Program-made: the position numbers and the translations under genes
Shown here: piece by piece, positions 10,449 to 21,533 of the stretch
Position numbering within the stretch: position 1 is the stretch's first letter
How the letters are laid out: every line of letters starts with the position of its first letter
NCBI GenBank assembly: GCA_963675135.1
Contig: OY776123.1
Span: 89,005,596 to 89,069,595, forward strand
Length of the DNA stretch: 64,000 nt
From: Galeopsis tetrahit
Taxonomy: Eukaryota; Streptophyta; Magnoliopsida; Lamiales; Lamiaceae
Direction of reading: 5' to 3'
Notes under the pieces: model-generated
The model's input: the letters and a program-made list of their open reading frames with translations, nothing else
Database searches by the model: none
What the model was told of the DNA's origin: nothing

Positions 10449-12370
10449 TGGAAGATACATAGATAATTTCAAGAATTGATGCAAGACGTGCATGGAAAAT
10501 GTAGATATAGGTGAGGGGTTCCCACTTTGTGATGGAGAATTGCTCCTTTGTAAAAGCAAATGAACATGGACCAACTCAAACCCATTAATTGATGGGTACC
10601 TCTCCCCTCCTTGATAGATCGATTTCATTCATCCAAAATATAAAATTTTACAATTTTCTCAATCTCATGCTCTATTGATGTGTAGTTAATGACATTACAA
10701 ATCATTATTAATGAAACGTGTCATGTATTTAGTTAGGTAATGACGGACTTGAGACACGTGCTTTGTGGCGAGCAAGAAGAATTTACAAGACAACATGTAT
10801 TCTTTGAATGTAACACTTCTCACAAGGTATGAATTGAGTTCTTCGATCTCTTGTCTTGTTATATCACGTGGTATTACACTATTGTCCCTTTCGCACGTGT
10901 GGTGTGGCATGTTGAGCCAGAAGAAAGGGGAACATATTGTGGCATGTTTTCGCGTGTTTGGTGTGTGTATTGTGAAAATATAAAAATAATGTGATATTTA
11001 AATATACCACTTTTCTATTGTGAAAGTTATTCTTTTTTTTTTTTTTTTTTTTTTTGAGTTTAAAGTTATTCTTGTTAAAAAGATAACTTTACTTAATTTT
11101 TCATTCAAAAAATTGGTTTGTCAATCGTAAGATTGGTGTGTTAGGCTATTAGGATAAAAATGAAGACGACACAATAAAATAGAAGAGAAGAAAATATGTG
11201 TACTATTGCATATGCAATATCATTATATTTGAAGAAAAGAGGTAAAAACGCATAGGTTAAAATCGTTCAAAAATAAACAAAAAAATCTCGCTTTCAAATC
11301 CGTATTACTCTAAACAAAAATATGTATACATATAAAATAAGATGAAAGGAGGATGGTGATAGAAAGAGAGTTGCACATAATATTGCACTTCATATGAAAG
11401 AGATTGATTGATATTAATACAACATCAATTAAACGGGACAACATATATGCGATCTCACTATAAATATTTCAATATATGTATAAAATTAAAGTAGAAAACA
11501 ATTAAGTAAGCTGCTCAAGTTGCCAATATTTAATTTATGAAGATAATATTCTGATTTTTGGGACAAGCCAATAACACGTCCCACCAAATTGCAAGAAAAT
11601 GTGTTTCTTTTTTTTTTCCTAACCATTAAATATATATTTTCAAATAATTTAATAATTTCAAGTTTGCATAGTCACATGATGTTCTAACTTTAATAGTGTA
11701 TCTTTTATTAACCGGAGATATGTTTTCACGGCTGGCTTTTTATAGACAAATACACCTTAGAGTCAATGAAACTAGCTAGACCGGTCAAACATCAACAACT
11801 TGAAGACCTGTTTGCCCATGTCAAAGGCCGGCCATTGATCGACCATCCATTTAGTGAGTTATTTCTACGTGGTTGTCCATCGAGGACGAACAAAAACTAC
11901 TCAGTCACTAATTCATAAAAGACCAGGTGCTACATAGATGACACATATCATTCTCTAAATGTATGTACAATTAATGTAATAAAGATTGTTTGTGCTTTCA
12001 TAATTAATCGATCATTTTGATATATATATTCACGATCAAGATGAAGTAGTTCAACGTGCATTGGATGCATTTGTCTCCAAGTTTGATGTATATGCATGTT
12101 TCATGTCTCTTTTTGTTACTATTCTTGAATATTGAGACATGTTCAACTCGGTCACCATTCACCAATCGATCAATATATATTTTTAATTTCATTTGATTTT
12201 TTAAAAAATTAATATTTCATATACTCCGAGTATTGTTTTATGAGTGATATGTCGGCGCAATATTTGATGCATACGGATGATTCTTCGACACCTTTTATCA
12301 ATTAAATGCGTTTTATCGCTTCGTATAAATGATGATATATGGGTGTTAATCAATAAATTTAAACACCTGC
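10449..12370. other. Intergenic spacer without recognisable genes
   Basis: AT-rich with long T runs (11033-11055). ORFs at 10413-10983 on both strands overlap each other and have no motif. Nothing supports a gene. Confidence 0.5.
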
Positions 12371-12374
12371 AAAT

Positions 12375-12702
12375 ATGCATAAAAGAAGGTGATAAATATA
12401 TGATAACATATCTTGATTCCTCTCTTTAAATGTGATACCGGGGTCTCAGCGACTTGTTCTGGTGAATTTGACATGCCCTGTGAAATTTTGCATACATGAA
12501 TCCTTGGAGAGTGGAGATGATCAAAGAGCAAAAATCGTCCCACTAGGCGTGCTAAATTTGTTAACCAATAAATGCATAAAAGAAGGTGATAAAATATAAG
12601 ATACAAAGTAACATATTTTTATTAAGAATTTGAGTTACAATTCTCGTTGATCTCTTAATTCCTCTCCTAAATGTGATATCGGGGTCTCAACGACTTGTTC
12701 TG
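12375..12702. repeat. Imperfect direct duplication
   Basis: A segment starting GCATAAAAGAAGGTGATAAA and ending GGGGTCTCAGCGACTTGTTC occurs at about 12376-12461 and again, with an internal insertion, at about 12575-12701. About 200 bp apart. It could be two decayed LTR-like copies or a local duplication. Confidence 0.6.
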
Positions 12703-12983
12703 AATTTTGACTGAAATTCTATTTTGACTCTCTTATTTATAAGAGATAACAACTTAGAGAGCAAGAAAAGATATTGAAAAATTCTAAAAATAAGGAAAGA
12801 GATATGCCCTCAAATTTTGGAGATATTATTTTATATTTTATTATCTTATTTGATCCACCATAATTTATCGGGTTCTTTAGAGTGACGCGGTTCTAGTTTC
12901 TGTTTTCAGTGATCAATTTTTTCTGTTTCTTACGTGGAAGACTTTTGTCTTATGGGTTGGTCTGCAATGGACTCGAATGCATG

Positions 12984-13156
12984 TTGTGCACCCTAGTCCA
13001 TGTTGCACTTTTCAGTTACTGACTTACACTTTTTGGTAAATGGTGTTGCACTTTTCAATTATTAAACTATATAAGTAATAATTGCAAAATGCAACACCAT
13101 TTATCAAAAAGTGTAAGTCAGTAAACTGAAAAGTGTACATGGACTAGGGTGCACAA
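12984..13156. mobile_element. Fold-back MITE, nearly perfect hairpin
   Basis: Two arms of about 78 bp are near-exact reverse complements. The left opens TTGTGCACCCTAGTCCATGT and the right closes with its complement. Mismatches are few and the loop is about 15-20 bases. No clear target duplication was found. A transcript would fold into a long double strand. Confidence 0.75.
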
Positions 13157-14148
13157 TTTTAGACTTGTTCATGTTATTTAATACTGTATTCCCTCATTCA
13201 CATCCGTTTCATTCCTCTGTTTCACTTTCGTATTTTACTTAACGTTTAATACATATTGACGTGGTGATGTATAAATGCAATTCAATTCATTGATTTTTTT
13301 TACCATTCACATGTCATTTATTCACACGCTGGTTTGATAGAGTCACATTCATTCTCATAGAGTTATAGGTTTCTAATTTCACATTAATTAAAATCATTCG
13401 TGGTTTGCACTTTGATCTAAACGGTTCATTATTTGCTTTTATTAGGAAATTAATATACATGAATTAATTTTTCACCTCTTTACAAATTCGAATTTTTAGA
13501 TGAGATAAAATTTCGGTATAATATCAGAGTCTAAAGGCTCATGCATACCCAAACATTTTGAGTTCGATTTCTGTTGAAAGCAATTTGTTCTTTCTAATTT
13601 CTCGAAGTGTTTAATAGAATGACAATGACTTGCTTTCCGCTGCCGGCCATCGCCACGGCTGCCGAGGTACTCTGTTCTTTTTAAATATACACTCAATTGA
13701 CTTACTTTATGCTTGTATATTTATTTTTATTACAAATAACTTTGAGTTTTATGGAATTTGAGTTAAGAATACATTTATAATTATTGATTTGGGTAGTAAT
13801 TGCAATACATGATCTTATTGTGCATTTTAAACCTTTTTTTTTTTTTTTTTTTTTGTATAATTTTATGTATTTATTGCCTATTTTTTGCTAATTACACATT
13901 TTTTTTTAAAAAAAAAATTGAGATTTTTTTTATGCATAAAAGGTGCCTAATTTTTGTGAAGCCCATTATAGGAATAAATGGAGAAGGAATGAACCAAGAA
14001 CAGGAGGTGAAAAAGGTAGGTTTGGCCCACTAATTTCAGTATATTTTTGGCCCAACATAGACGGCCCGTTTAAGCAATTAAGGGCCTAACTGAAACAGCC
14101 CACCCACGCCTATTCCTAAGCCCATGTGTGGAAGTTCAAATGGGGTGG
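13157..14148. other. Spacer with homopolymer runs
   Basis: Contains T runs near 13832 and 13893 and A runs near 13908. The ORFs here are read through these runs and have no protein character. No gene supported. Confidence 0.5.
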
Positions 14149-14157
14149 GTGAATTAG

Positions 14158-14547
14158 GGGTTTGGCTATATACCCCTCCAGCTTTATTAAATATACTCCC
14201 CCGATTGATGTACTCCCCTTTAAAGTGATAAATGTTAGATATACTCCCTTCAAATTATTCAAATTATCATTTTTCTTTCAAATGTCAAATTTTTTAGATT
14301 TATTTGGATGGCGGCGGCCAAAATTGAAGGGATGATTGTCGGTTGTCGGAGGTGGTGGGATTGATGACGGCGACGACTCCCCTTATTAGGTTAGGGTTAA
14401 GGTTAAAAATTAGGGTTTAAGGGTAAGTGTATATATTTTATTATATTATACTGAAAGTATAAATTTGATATTTTATCTCAGTATTAAATTAATAAATGAA
14501 AAGGGGGAGTATACTTAACAAAGCTAGAGGGGTATATAGTCAAACCC
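14158..14547. mobile_element. Mutator-like MITE with exact 9-bp duplication
   Basis: Terminal inverted repeats GGGTTTGGCTATATACCCC (left) and GGGTTTGACTATATACCCC (right, reversed) differ at one base. Flanked by identical 9-bp repeats GTGAATTAG at 14149-14157 and 14548-14556. 390 bp. The interior has a GC-rich patch (GATGGCGGCGG...) but no long ORF. The intact duplication suggests a fairly recent insertion. Confidence 0.85.
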
Positions 14548-14727
14548 GTGAATTAGTCCTCTGCATGCTGGACCCATGCTCATTAATTAATCAAGCCCAT
14601 GTACTTTCGGCCCAATTTACACACTCTAAACTGGATATTACCTCTCAAGTCCCCGCATTACTTTTCGCTTATTTTTTTTTGGAGACTTTGGGGTCTGTGG
14701 AGCACTACACGACATCTGTTTGGGGAG

Positions 14728-14793
14728 ATGTCTATTTGCATCACTCATATTTTCAGGAAGGCGAATCAGATAGTTGATTTCATTGCGAAGATT
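14728..14793 (+). pseudogene. LINE RNase H-domain remnant
   Basis: The short frame here reads ITHIFRKANQIVDFIAK, which resembles the C-terminal end of the RNase H-like domain of plant non-LTR retrotransposons (pattern I-x-HI-x-R-E-x-N-x-x-AD-x-LA). Two of the usual positions are changed (E to K, A to V). It is part of an 86-residue ORF without other recognisable parts, so this is only a fragment of an old LINE or of a host RNase H-like gene. Confidence 0.5.
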
Positions 14794-15167
14794 AGTGCCA
14801 CTTCCGTCACACGGGGTCAATACCGGACTTTGTTTTACCTTTCATTTACAATGATATGAATAAAGAGTACTTCCGTTTTGGTAAAACTGTTCCTTAGAGT
14901 GGTGTACATTTTTTCTTGATCCGAATTTTATCCCTAACAAGAATTTTTTCGAACAAAATTTTAACGATGCCCCGACATCTGATTCGGCCCGTGAACTTAA
15001 GATTTTAAGTATTTTTTCTTTTAATATAGAAAACCTTTATTTGCCTAAAGATAGAAGATAAAGGAGAAAATATATAATTGAAAAAAAAAAGTCTAATATT
15101 ACCTTTATAAGCTTTCAACTATTTTTTAGCACAAAGATTAAGATAAATAATTAAATAATAAATATAC

Positions 15168-15457
15168 TACTTTCCTCAGTTCCACAATAACTTTCACACT
15201 TTCCTTTTCGGGACGTCCCACAATAACTTTCACACCCTTAAAATGGAAAATCTTTTATAAACTCCACCTTCACAATAGCCTCAAATTTACACAAATGCCA
15301 TTACTTTATCTTCGCACATACACATGCAAAAGTCAACTCATTTATTTACTTTATACATAAAGTTTTACAAAATTACCCCTCAAAACTTCACTCATTATTA
15401 CATTTTCTTAATTTGCGTGTCCATCTACCTATGAAAATTATTATGGGATAGAGGGAG
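15168..15457. mobile_element. Stowaway-like MITE, family shared with 53607-53834
   Basis: The left end carries TTCCACAATAACTTTCACAC and the right end GATAGAGGGAG before TA. Inside are two copies of CCCACAATAACTTTCACAC-like sequence and a stretch that matches the element at 53607-53834 in reverse orientation over most of its length. Non-coding. Confidence 0.7.
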
Positions 15458-16654
15458 TACAATGATTGTAATTGAGAAAGAAAAAAAAGTAAGATATAAA
15501 GATAAAATTTGGTATTATTATATATAAATAAAAGTGAAGTGTAGAGATATAAATTTAAATAGTATTTGTGAAAAAGAATATGAGAAAGCTTATATGTGGA
15601 CAGACAAAAATGGTAAAACTAAAAATTTATAGATGGACGATGGGAGTACGTTAGTTAATTAAGTCATGTTTGATAGCTAAAATTAAGGGTAGATTAACTC
15701 TCAACCCTTATAAATTGTTTGATAGCTAGCTAAGATTAAGTGTAGATTATACTTTAAAATATATAATGTTTAGATATCATCCTAATCTCTAATTCGGAGA
15801 TCAATCCCACTGTTGACTAGTGGAGGTCCCGCTTAAAGTCAGAACAAAGCTCAGTATGAACTGATCTCGTTAAAAATTATTTACACCTAAAAATTTCGAA
15901 GCGTGTTCCCATAAAAAGAGGGTCACCGCCGGCCACTTGCAGCGTTAAAGCAACCACTTGAAAGTCCATGAATCATGGGGGCCCTTTTTTTTTTTTCTTT
16001 TCTTTTTATAAAGACTAGGGAGTCAATTCCTTGTGCATGGAAAATGTGCAAGAAACCCGTGTGAAAACGTTGCATTGCAAGAATATTAACAGTTACTTTT
16101 CGGACAAGCTCTCCATGAGTTCCGAGCACAGAGATTAAAAAATACTAATATAATAAGTAGATGTATTAGAGATGATGTGATTGAGAGATGTGAGAGAGAA
16201 TAGTTACCAAAAAGGGAATGAGTAACTTTCATTGGGACGGATAAAAAAGGAAAATTGAGTAGTTTTCATTGAGACGGAGGGAGTAAATTTAATTAATCTA
16301 ATTAATCAATTGATTCAACTGTTGAATTAATTTGATGATCCACTCAGTTAATATGGGTTTTTGCATGCGGGTTGAATTTAGGTTTCATTATAATTAATTT
16401 GCATAAATTAATTGTGGGGTGGCTTGATTTTTCAGATAACTAATTATGAGCTACTCCATGCTCGGGTGCCTAGCTTGTTTATTTTTATTATATGACTCGT
16501 GAATTTATCGAGTCTCAATTCAATTATATTTTAAAGGAAAATACCCTGACGTATAATTATTTTATACTCCTTAGTGTATTGTAAGTAATATTAGAGAATT
16601 AATATAAATAAATTGATATTCGGTTGAAATTTGAAATAATTTGTTTTTATAGCT
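15458..16654. other. Intergenic spacer
   Basis: A minus-strand ORF of 68 codons (15923-16129) has a moderately protein-like composition but no motif that I recognise. An orphan Stowaway end (GAGACGGAGGGAG) lies near 16271-16283. No gene is supported. Confidence 0.4.
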
Positions 16655-16663
16655 TATAATAAA

Positions 16664-17393
16664 GGGTTAATTGCAAAAAAAATCACGACCTTTACAGTTT
16701 TTATCAATTACAACATATCTTTTTTTTCTTTGCAATTTGATACACCACCTTTTTAAGTTTTGCAATTCAATACATCTGTCAATTTTCTGTCTAACAATTA
16801 AAATTATGATGTGATTGTCAGAGTTATCGAGGTGCCACATAAATCTCACGAATGATAAATAATTTATTTTTTTTAATTTTAAAAAAAATTTAATTAAAAA
16901 GAATACTAAAAAAGTAATTTTAAACTAAAAAGAATACTAAAAAAATTATTTTAAACTAAAAACAATACTAAAAAAATGATTTTAAACTAAAAACAATACT
17001 AAAAAATTTGTTTAAAAAAAATCATATGAATAAGATCGCATCCTTCAAATCACAGTCCAAAAAACTCAAAAAGAATAAGATCGCATCCTTCAAATCACAG
17101 TCAAAAAAAAAAAAATAATGTCAAATTTTGTATATTATTTTTATTTAAAAAAGTTTTTAAAATAAATAAAATACATTTTATTGATCAGTCATGGCATTTA
17201 CGTGGACATTTGTGTAGAACTTTAATGCGGCTTCAGTGTATACATATGAATTGTGTTGCCGAAAAATAAACACATGCATGATGCATCGAATTGCAAAACT
17301 TAAAAAGGTGGTGTATCGAATTACAAAGAAAAAAAAGGATATGTTGTAATTGATAAACACAGCAAAGGTCGTGATTTTTTTTGCAATTAACCC
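16664..17393. mobile_element. Mutator-like element, non-autonomous, exact 9-bp duplication
   Basis: The inverted repeats begin GGGTTAATTGCAAAAAAAAT at both ends and stay alignable for over 100 bp. Flanking 9-bp repeats TATAATAAA (16655-16663 and 17394-17402) are identical. The interior holds about four tandem copies of a roughly 32-bp A-rich unit (16888-17010) and two copies of a unit starting AAGAATAAGATCGCATCC (17026-17101). The minus-strand ORFs at both ends are the two arms read through. Confidence 0.85.
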
Positions 17394-17402
17394 TATAATA
17401 AA

Positions 17403-18469
17403 TGATGATATACTATATCAAATTTGACTTTATTGTCTCTAAGAAAAAGGGCAGACATAAAAGACTGTTTTATGCTCCACTCTCTTTACTCAATTGTAAC
17501 GTGAATTGTAGGATGTTCATTTCACACATTAAATAAATAACTAAATAATTAAATAAATAAAAGTTTAAAAAAATGAAGCTTTATTGTGAAGTGATAAATT
17601 CCCAACAGCACCCATACCGCTGGGAACGCATTGCACGACTTTATTGTATTCATCAAACTTGACTTCACATTTAATAATGTCCCCTATATATATGTATGTA
17701 ATAATAATAAATTAAATCATGGAAATTTCTTGGATTTGACTAATTCTAATTAGGATATTTGTTTTTAAAGAAGATGAAGTTATAAAGATCCTCTCAATTT
17801 TGGGAGTCTTGGATCATTCCATAGGAAATTAATCTTTCATGAAAATATAAATGTTTTTTCTCTTTTTAATTCCTTTCACATTCTTGTGTTCATACTCCTA
17901 AATCGAACCGGGCCCCTAAATTTTGAGGAATGAATGAACATTTGACTCGATCAAATCTGCAATTTTGAAAAATTGTCGTGGTAGTGTTATGAATCATGTT
18001 AATTTTATCGTACGGAATTAACTTCACCAGCAAACATGCCCTTAACGCGAACTCTTATAAATACAGATTTGAATTTTTAAAAAATTTATATTCAAAGTAA
18101 AAATAATAGAATTCCAATGGGAGTGACCACTAACCACGCATCTTGTGTTTAAATTAAGCTAAGTAATCATATAGAAGATTACTTGGTCAAACTATGATTA
18201 TATTTGTTGTATGGAAGCTGGAATTTGATGAACAAAAAGAAGAATATATATAATTAAATTAGTTGGTTGCCAAATGCTTCTAATTAGAGCTCACACACAC
18301 ATTTTCCTTACCTAAATCGCAGTTGGGGGAGATAGGATTATAATGATTTCTAAAATAATTTATTTAGGATTGTTTGTGTATTAAGATATTGACATTAACG
18401 AAGAGTTAAAAATTTACGAAAAATTTAAATTTCATCGCAAATTGCGACCGTCACTTAAATTCACTGTCG
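17403..18469. other. Intergenic spacer without recognisable genes
   Basis: AT-rich, no ORF with protein character and no paired repeat seen. Confidence 0.5.
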
Positions 18470-18472
18470 TTA

Positions 18473-18678
18473 CGCTACAAGAAAATTGATTTTTAGTGAC
18501 AGAATTATTCCATTATTGTTTCTCTAACTAAAAGTTTTCAGTGATAGAAAATTGAGAATTAATTACAGATCTTGTCACTAATAGTCAATTTCTGTCGTTA
18601 AAGACTTTTTAGCAAGAGAAACTATATAATGAGTCAATGACTAAATTTCTGCCATTAAAAGTCAATTTTCTGTTAGTG
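18473..18678. mobile_element. CACTA-like MITE
   Basis: Begins CGCTACAAGAAAATTGA and ends TCAATTTTCTGTTAGTG. The first bases differ from the consensus CACTA but the end TAGTG is intact. TTA flanks both sides (18470-18472 and 18679-18681). 206 bp. The interior repeats phrases such as TTAGTGACAG and its complement. Confidence 0.6.
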
Positions 18679-18681
18679 TTA

Positions 18682-19740
18682 ATGTTCGCGTTTTTTTAGC
18701 ATTTGGCACTCCAACTAATTTCTAAAATGATTGGGTCGGTGACATTGCTAGCATTTGGTTGAATGACTTATTTGTTCAATTTTAAAAATTTGATCAACTA
18801 ATTGTACAAAAAAATTCTGGTAACCTAAAGTTCAAATTCTAACTTTTCATAAAATATAATTTTAGATTTTTCTTTGGATAGAAAGTTATAATAAATATTT
18901 AGAAAATAACCACTTTTATTTTAATAGTATGAAATTGACCAGAATATAATTTTCATCATCAATTTTCTTTCTTATAATAGAAATCAATTTTTATTTTATT
19001 TTAACAATTGTTTAATTACAGTGTGTTTGTCGTTTATAAGGAAAAGGTAGCTGTACACCGGCAGTGTCTCTTAGCATATGGATTCTAAATTTCTAGTGTC
19101 ACAAGAATTATACTAATTCTTTAATTTGTATTTTACTAAATGCATGGTATTTATTAATAAAATATAAATATAAAATTAATAGGAAGAATTAAAATAAAAA
19201 AATACTGAGAGATTTAATTTCTTTTGGAGTCACTTTCTTTACTAAAATTAAACCGATTGATGGAAAAACATACTCCAAAAAAAGACAAGATATTGCATAG
19301 ATTAATCAAACTTATGTCTATGCATGTTATTTGGTTTTGTTAATATATATTTGTTTTATACTAATGAAGTAGCATAAATACTGCTTAATTCACGTAATAT
19401 TCCCTAAAACCCTCTTTTTACCTACCCAGATGAAGATCCCTAAGAAACGCATCCTATAAACATGGTTTCAACAAGGTTGCAGAAGTCAGAAATCGATAAT
19501 TGAACGAATTGGCGCCATCTAGTAATTGGCCGTCCAAAATATTTTATCTCCAAAATTCTCAAACAATAAATACGAAATCCTAATTTAACGAAAGCAAGAA
19601 AAGTGCAAAGAAGTCCTTGAAGAAATTTAAACTGCAAAAATAATGTCAAAAATATAAAAATGCATTTTTCACCCCGTTTTCACCCTTTAATTAAATGACA
19701 TAATTTTACAAAAAAAAAAAAGGTTATACAGCATGGCAAA
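18682..19740. other. Intergenic spacer
   Basis: No coding region recognised. The 69-codon minus ORF (19440-19649) lacks motifs and lies in sequence that may belong to the retroelement just downstream. Confidence 0.4.
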
Positions 19741-19749
19741 GCCGCGTGT

Positions 19750-20890
19750 TTTGTAAAGAACGTCTGTAGACAAACAAAATTTAATTAATTTGGGCCTCCA
19801 AAGCCCAACAAATCAAGTCGGACCTCTAAAGTCCAACAAATTCAAATCGGGCCTCTAAAGTCCGATAAATGAAGTCGTGCCTCTAAAGTCCAACAAATTA
19901 ATTTGAGCCCACCAGATAATTGAGCCCAAATAGGGTATTCTTAGCCCAAGTAATTCAAAATTTGAATTAAACCTTAACCTAACCACTTGCACAAATATCT
20001 CTCTGGCCCATAAGAAACGGTTCTACACCTAATAGAGGCCTCATTTCATCATCAAGAAATCAGAAGCATTCAAGGCTCTAAAATTCTCTGCAGAGATTTT
20101 AGAGTGTTCTTCAGCAATTGGAGGAGATTCAAAGGTGTTCTTCGTGAAAAGCAGCAAGAAGCAGTGTTCGAGTGGAGATCAAGGTGCTAAGCCTCTTCGA
20201 TTCGGCGTTTCTTCAAGGCGTTCTTCGTGAAAAGCAGCAAGAAGCAGTGTTCGAGTGGAGATCAAGGTGCTAAGCCTCTTCAATTCGGCGTTTCTTCAAA
20301 GTTCTTCGTGGATCTTCGACGGAAAAGTCCCAATAAGTCCCGGATAAGTCCCGATAAGTCCCGAAAAAGTCCCGATAAGTCCCGAAAAAGTCTCGATAAG
20401 TCCCGTAAATCAACGTTTGATCCAAAATACGGCGTCAAGCCTTTGGATTAACGTTACAAAGTCCCAAATTCAAGAACGATCTTCAACGACGTTCATCCAA
20501 AAAGTATCTAAATTCGGCGTTTAATCCAAAATACGACGTCAAGCCTTTGGATTAACGTTACAAAGTCCCAAATTCAAGAACGATCTTCAACGACGTTCAT
20601 CCAAAAAGTACCTAAATTCGGCGTTTAATCCAAAATACGTTGTTAAACCTTTGGATTAACGTTATAAAGTCCCAAATCCAAGATCGAAGAGGATTCGACT
20701 GCGGATCCAACCCCAAAAGTTCAAGGAAATCAAGTGAAGTTCAAGAAGAGAGAATCAGAGGAGCAAATTAGAGATTGTAACCCGCAATATTCATCGGTTT
20801 AATCCGAAATTAAATAAAATTGTTTCGCATTTTCGCGTTTTATTATTTAATTCACGAATTTGTGTTTAAAAAAATGTGTTCGATCGTTTG
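19750..20890 (+). mobile_element. Probable solo LTR with internal tandem repeats
   Basis: A compact repeat-rich block typical of a long LTR. It holds four copies of a roughly 34-bp unit containing CCTCTAAAGTCCAACAAAT (19791-19905), two copies of an 84-bp unit (about 20139-20306), a minisatellite of AAGTCCCGAT units (20325-20405), and three copies of a roughly 105-bp unit containing AAGCCTTTGGATTAACGTTA (20414-20700). It closes with a leader-like TTGTAACCC...AATAAAATTG stretch. No partner LTR, gag or pol is present in the window. The exact ends and target duplication were not resolved. A Lys-Ser-Pro-rich ORF here is just the minisatellite translated. Confidence 0.45.
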
Positions 20891-20935
20891 AATCGAACTT
20901 CGACGCTGGAAAGTTAAAAAAAAAAAAAAAAACTC

Positions 20936-21130
20936 CCTCCGTCCCACACAATTGTTTGCACACTTACCTTATTCGTCCGTTTCACAATTGTTTGCACACC
21001 CCTAAAGAGAAAACCTCATTATAAATTCCACCCTAACAATATTCACATATTTACATAAAATGTCCTTACTTTTACACTCACTTCAATCACTCGTTATATT
21101 TTTTTATTAAAAAATGTGCCCATTTTATGA
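20936..21130. mobile_element. Truncated Stowaway-like MITE
   Basis: The left end is CTCCCTCCGTCCCACACAAT, with a second internal CGTCCGTTTCACAATTG. Related in layout to the elements at 15168 and 53607, but a matching right end is missing. Confidence 0.5.
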
Positions 21131-21533
21131 TGCAGACACCACGAACAGTAACGTTTAGTCTAAGACATCGTACAATTTAAGGTGATGAAATTAAATTTGA
21201 AATTGGTTAGCAGTTGTGACCAATAATGTGTGTACTTCCTTCAATGCTCCCTTTACCATACACAGACATCACACTTTTCAACGATATATCCAAAGAGAGT
21301 TATTATAAAGTCATAATTATATCCATTTAAAAAAAAAAAAAAAATCCTAGTAAAATCCAAATTGAATAAAGAAAAAATCATTAATTTCATCATAGTCAAT
21401 TAAATCAACCCTGGGCCCCACCCACCCCACCCCACCCGATTCCATAAATTGTGAGAATCTTGCTCACTCTCATTCATAGAATTCAGAGCAAAATTTTAAT
21501 TTTTTTTATTATTTCCATTAATTCTAAAGAAAA

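Noticed and set aside
15923..16129. 68-codon minus ORF with HIFHAQGIDS
   Set aside because: Reads moderately protein-like, but no motif, intron or homologue could be recognised; left uncalled.
20227..20451. ORF rich in Lys-Ser-Pro-Asp repeats
   Set aside because: It is the AAGTCCCGAT minisatellite of the probable solo LTR read in one frame; no start context and no family match.
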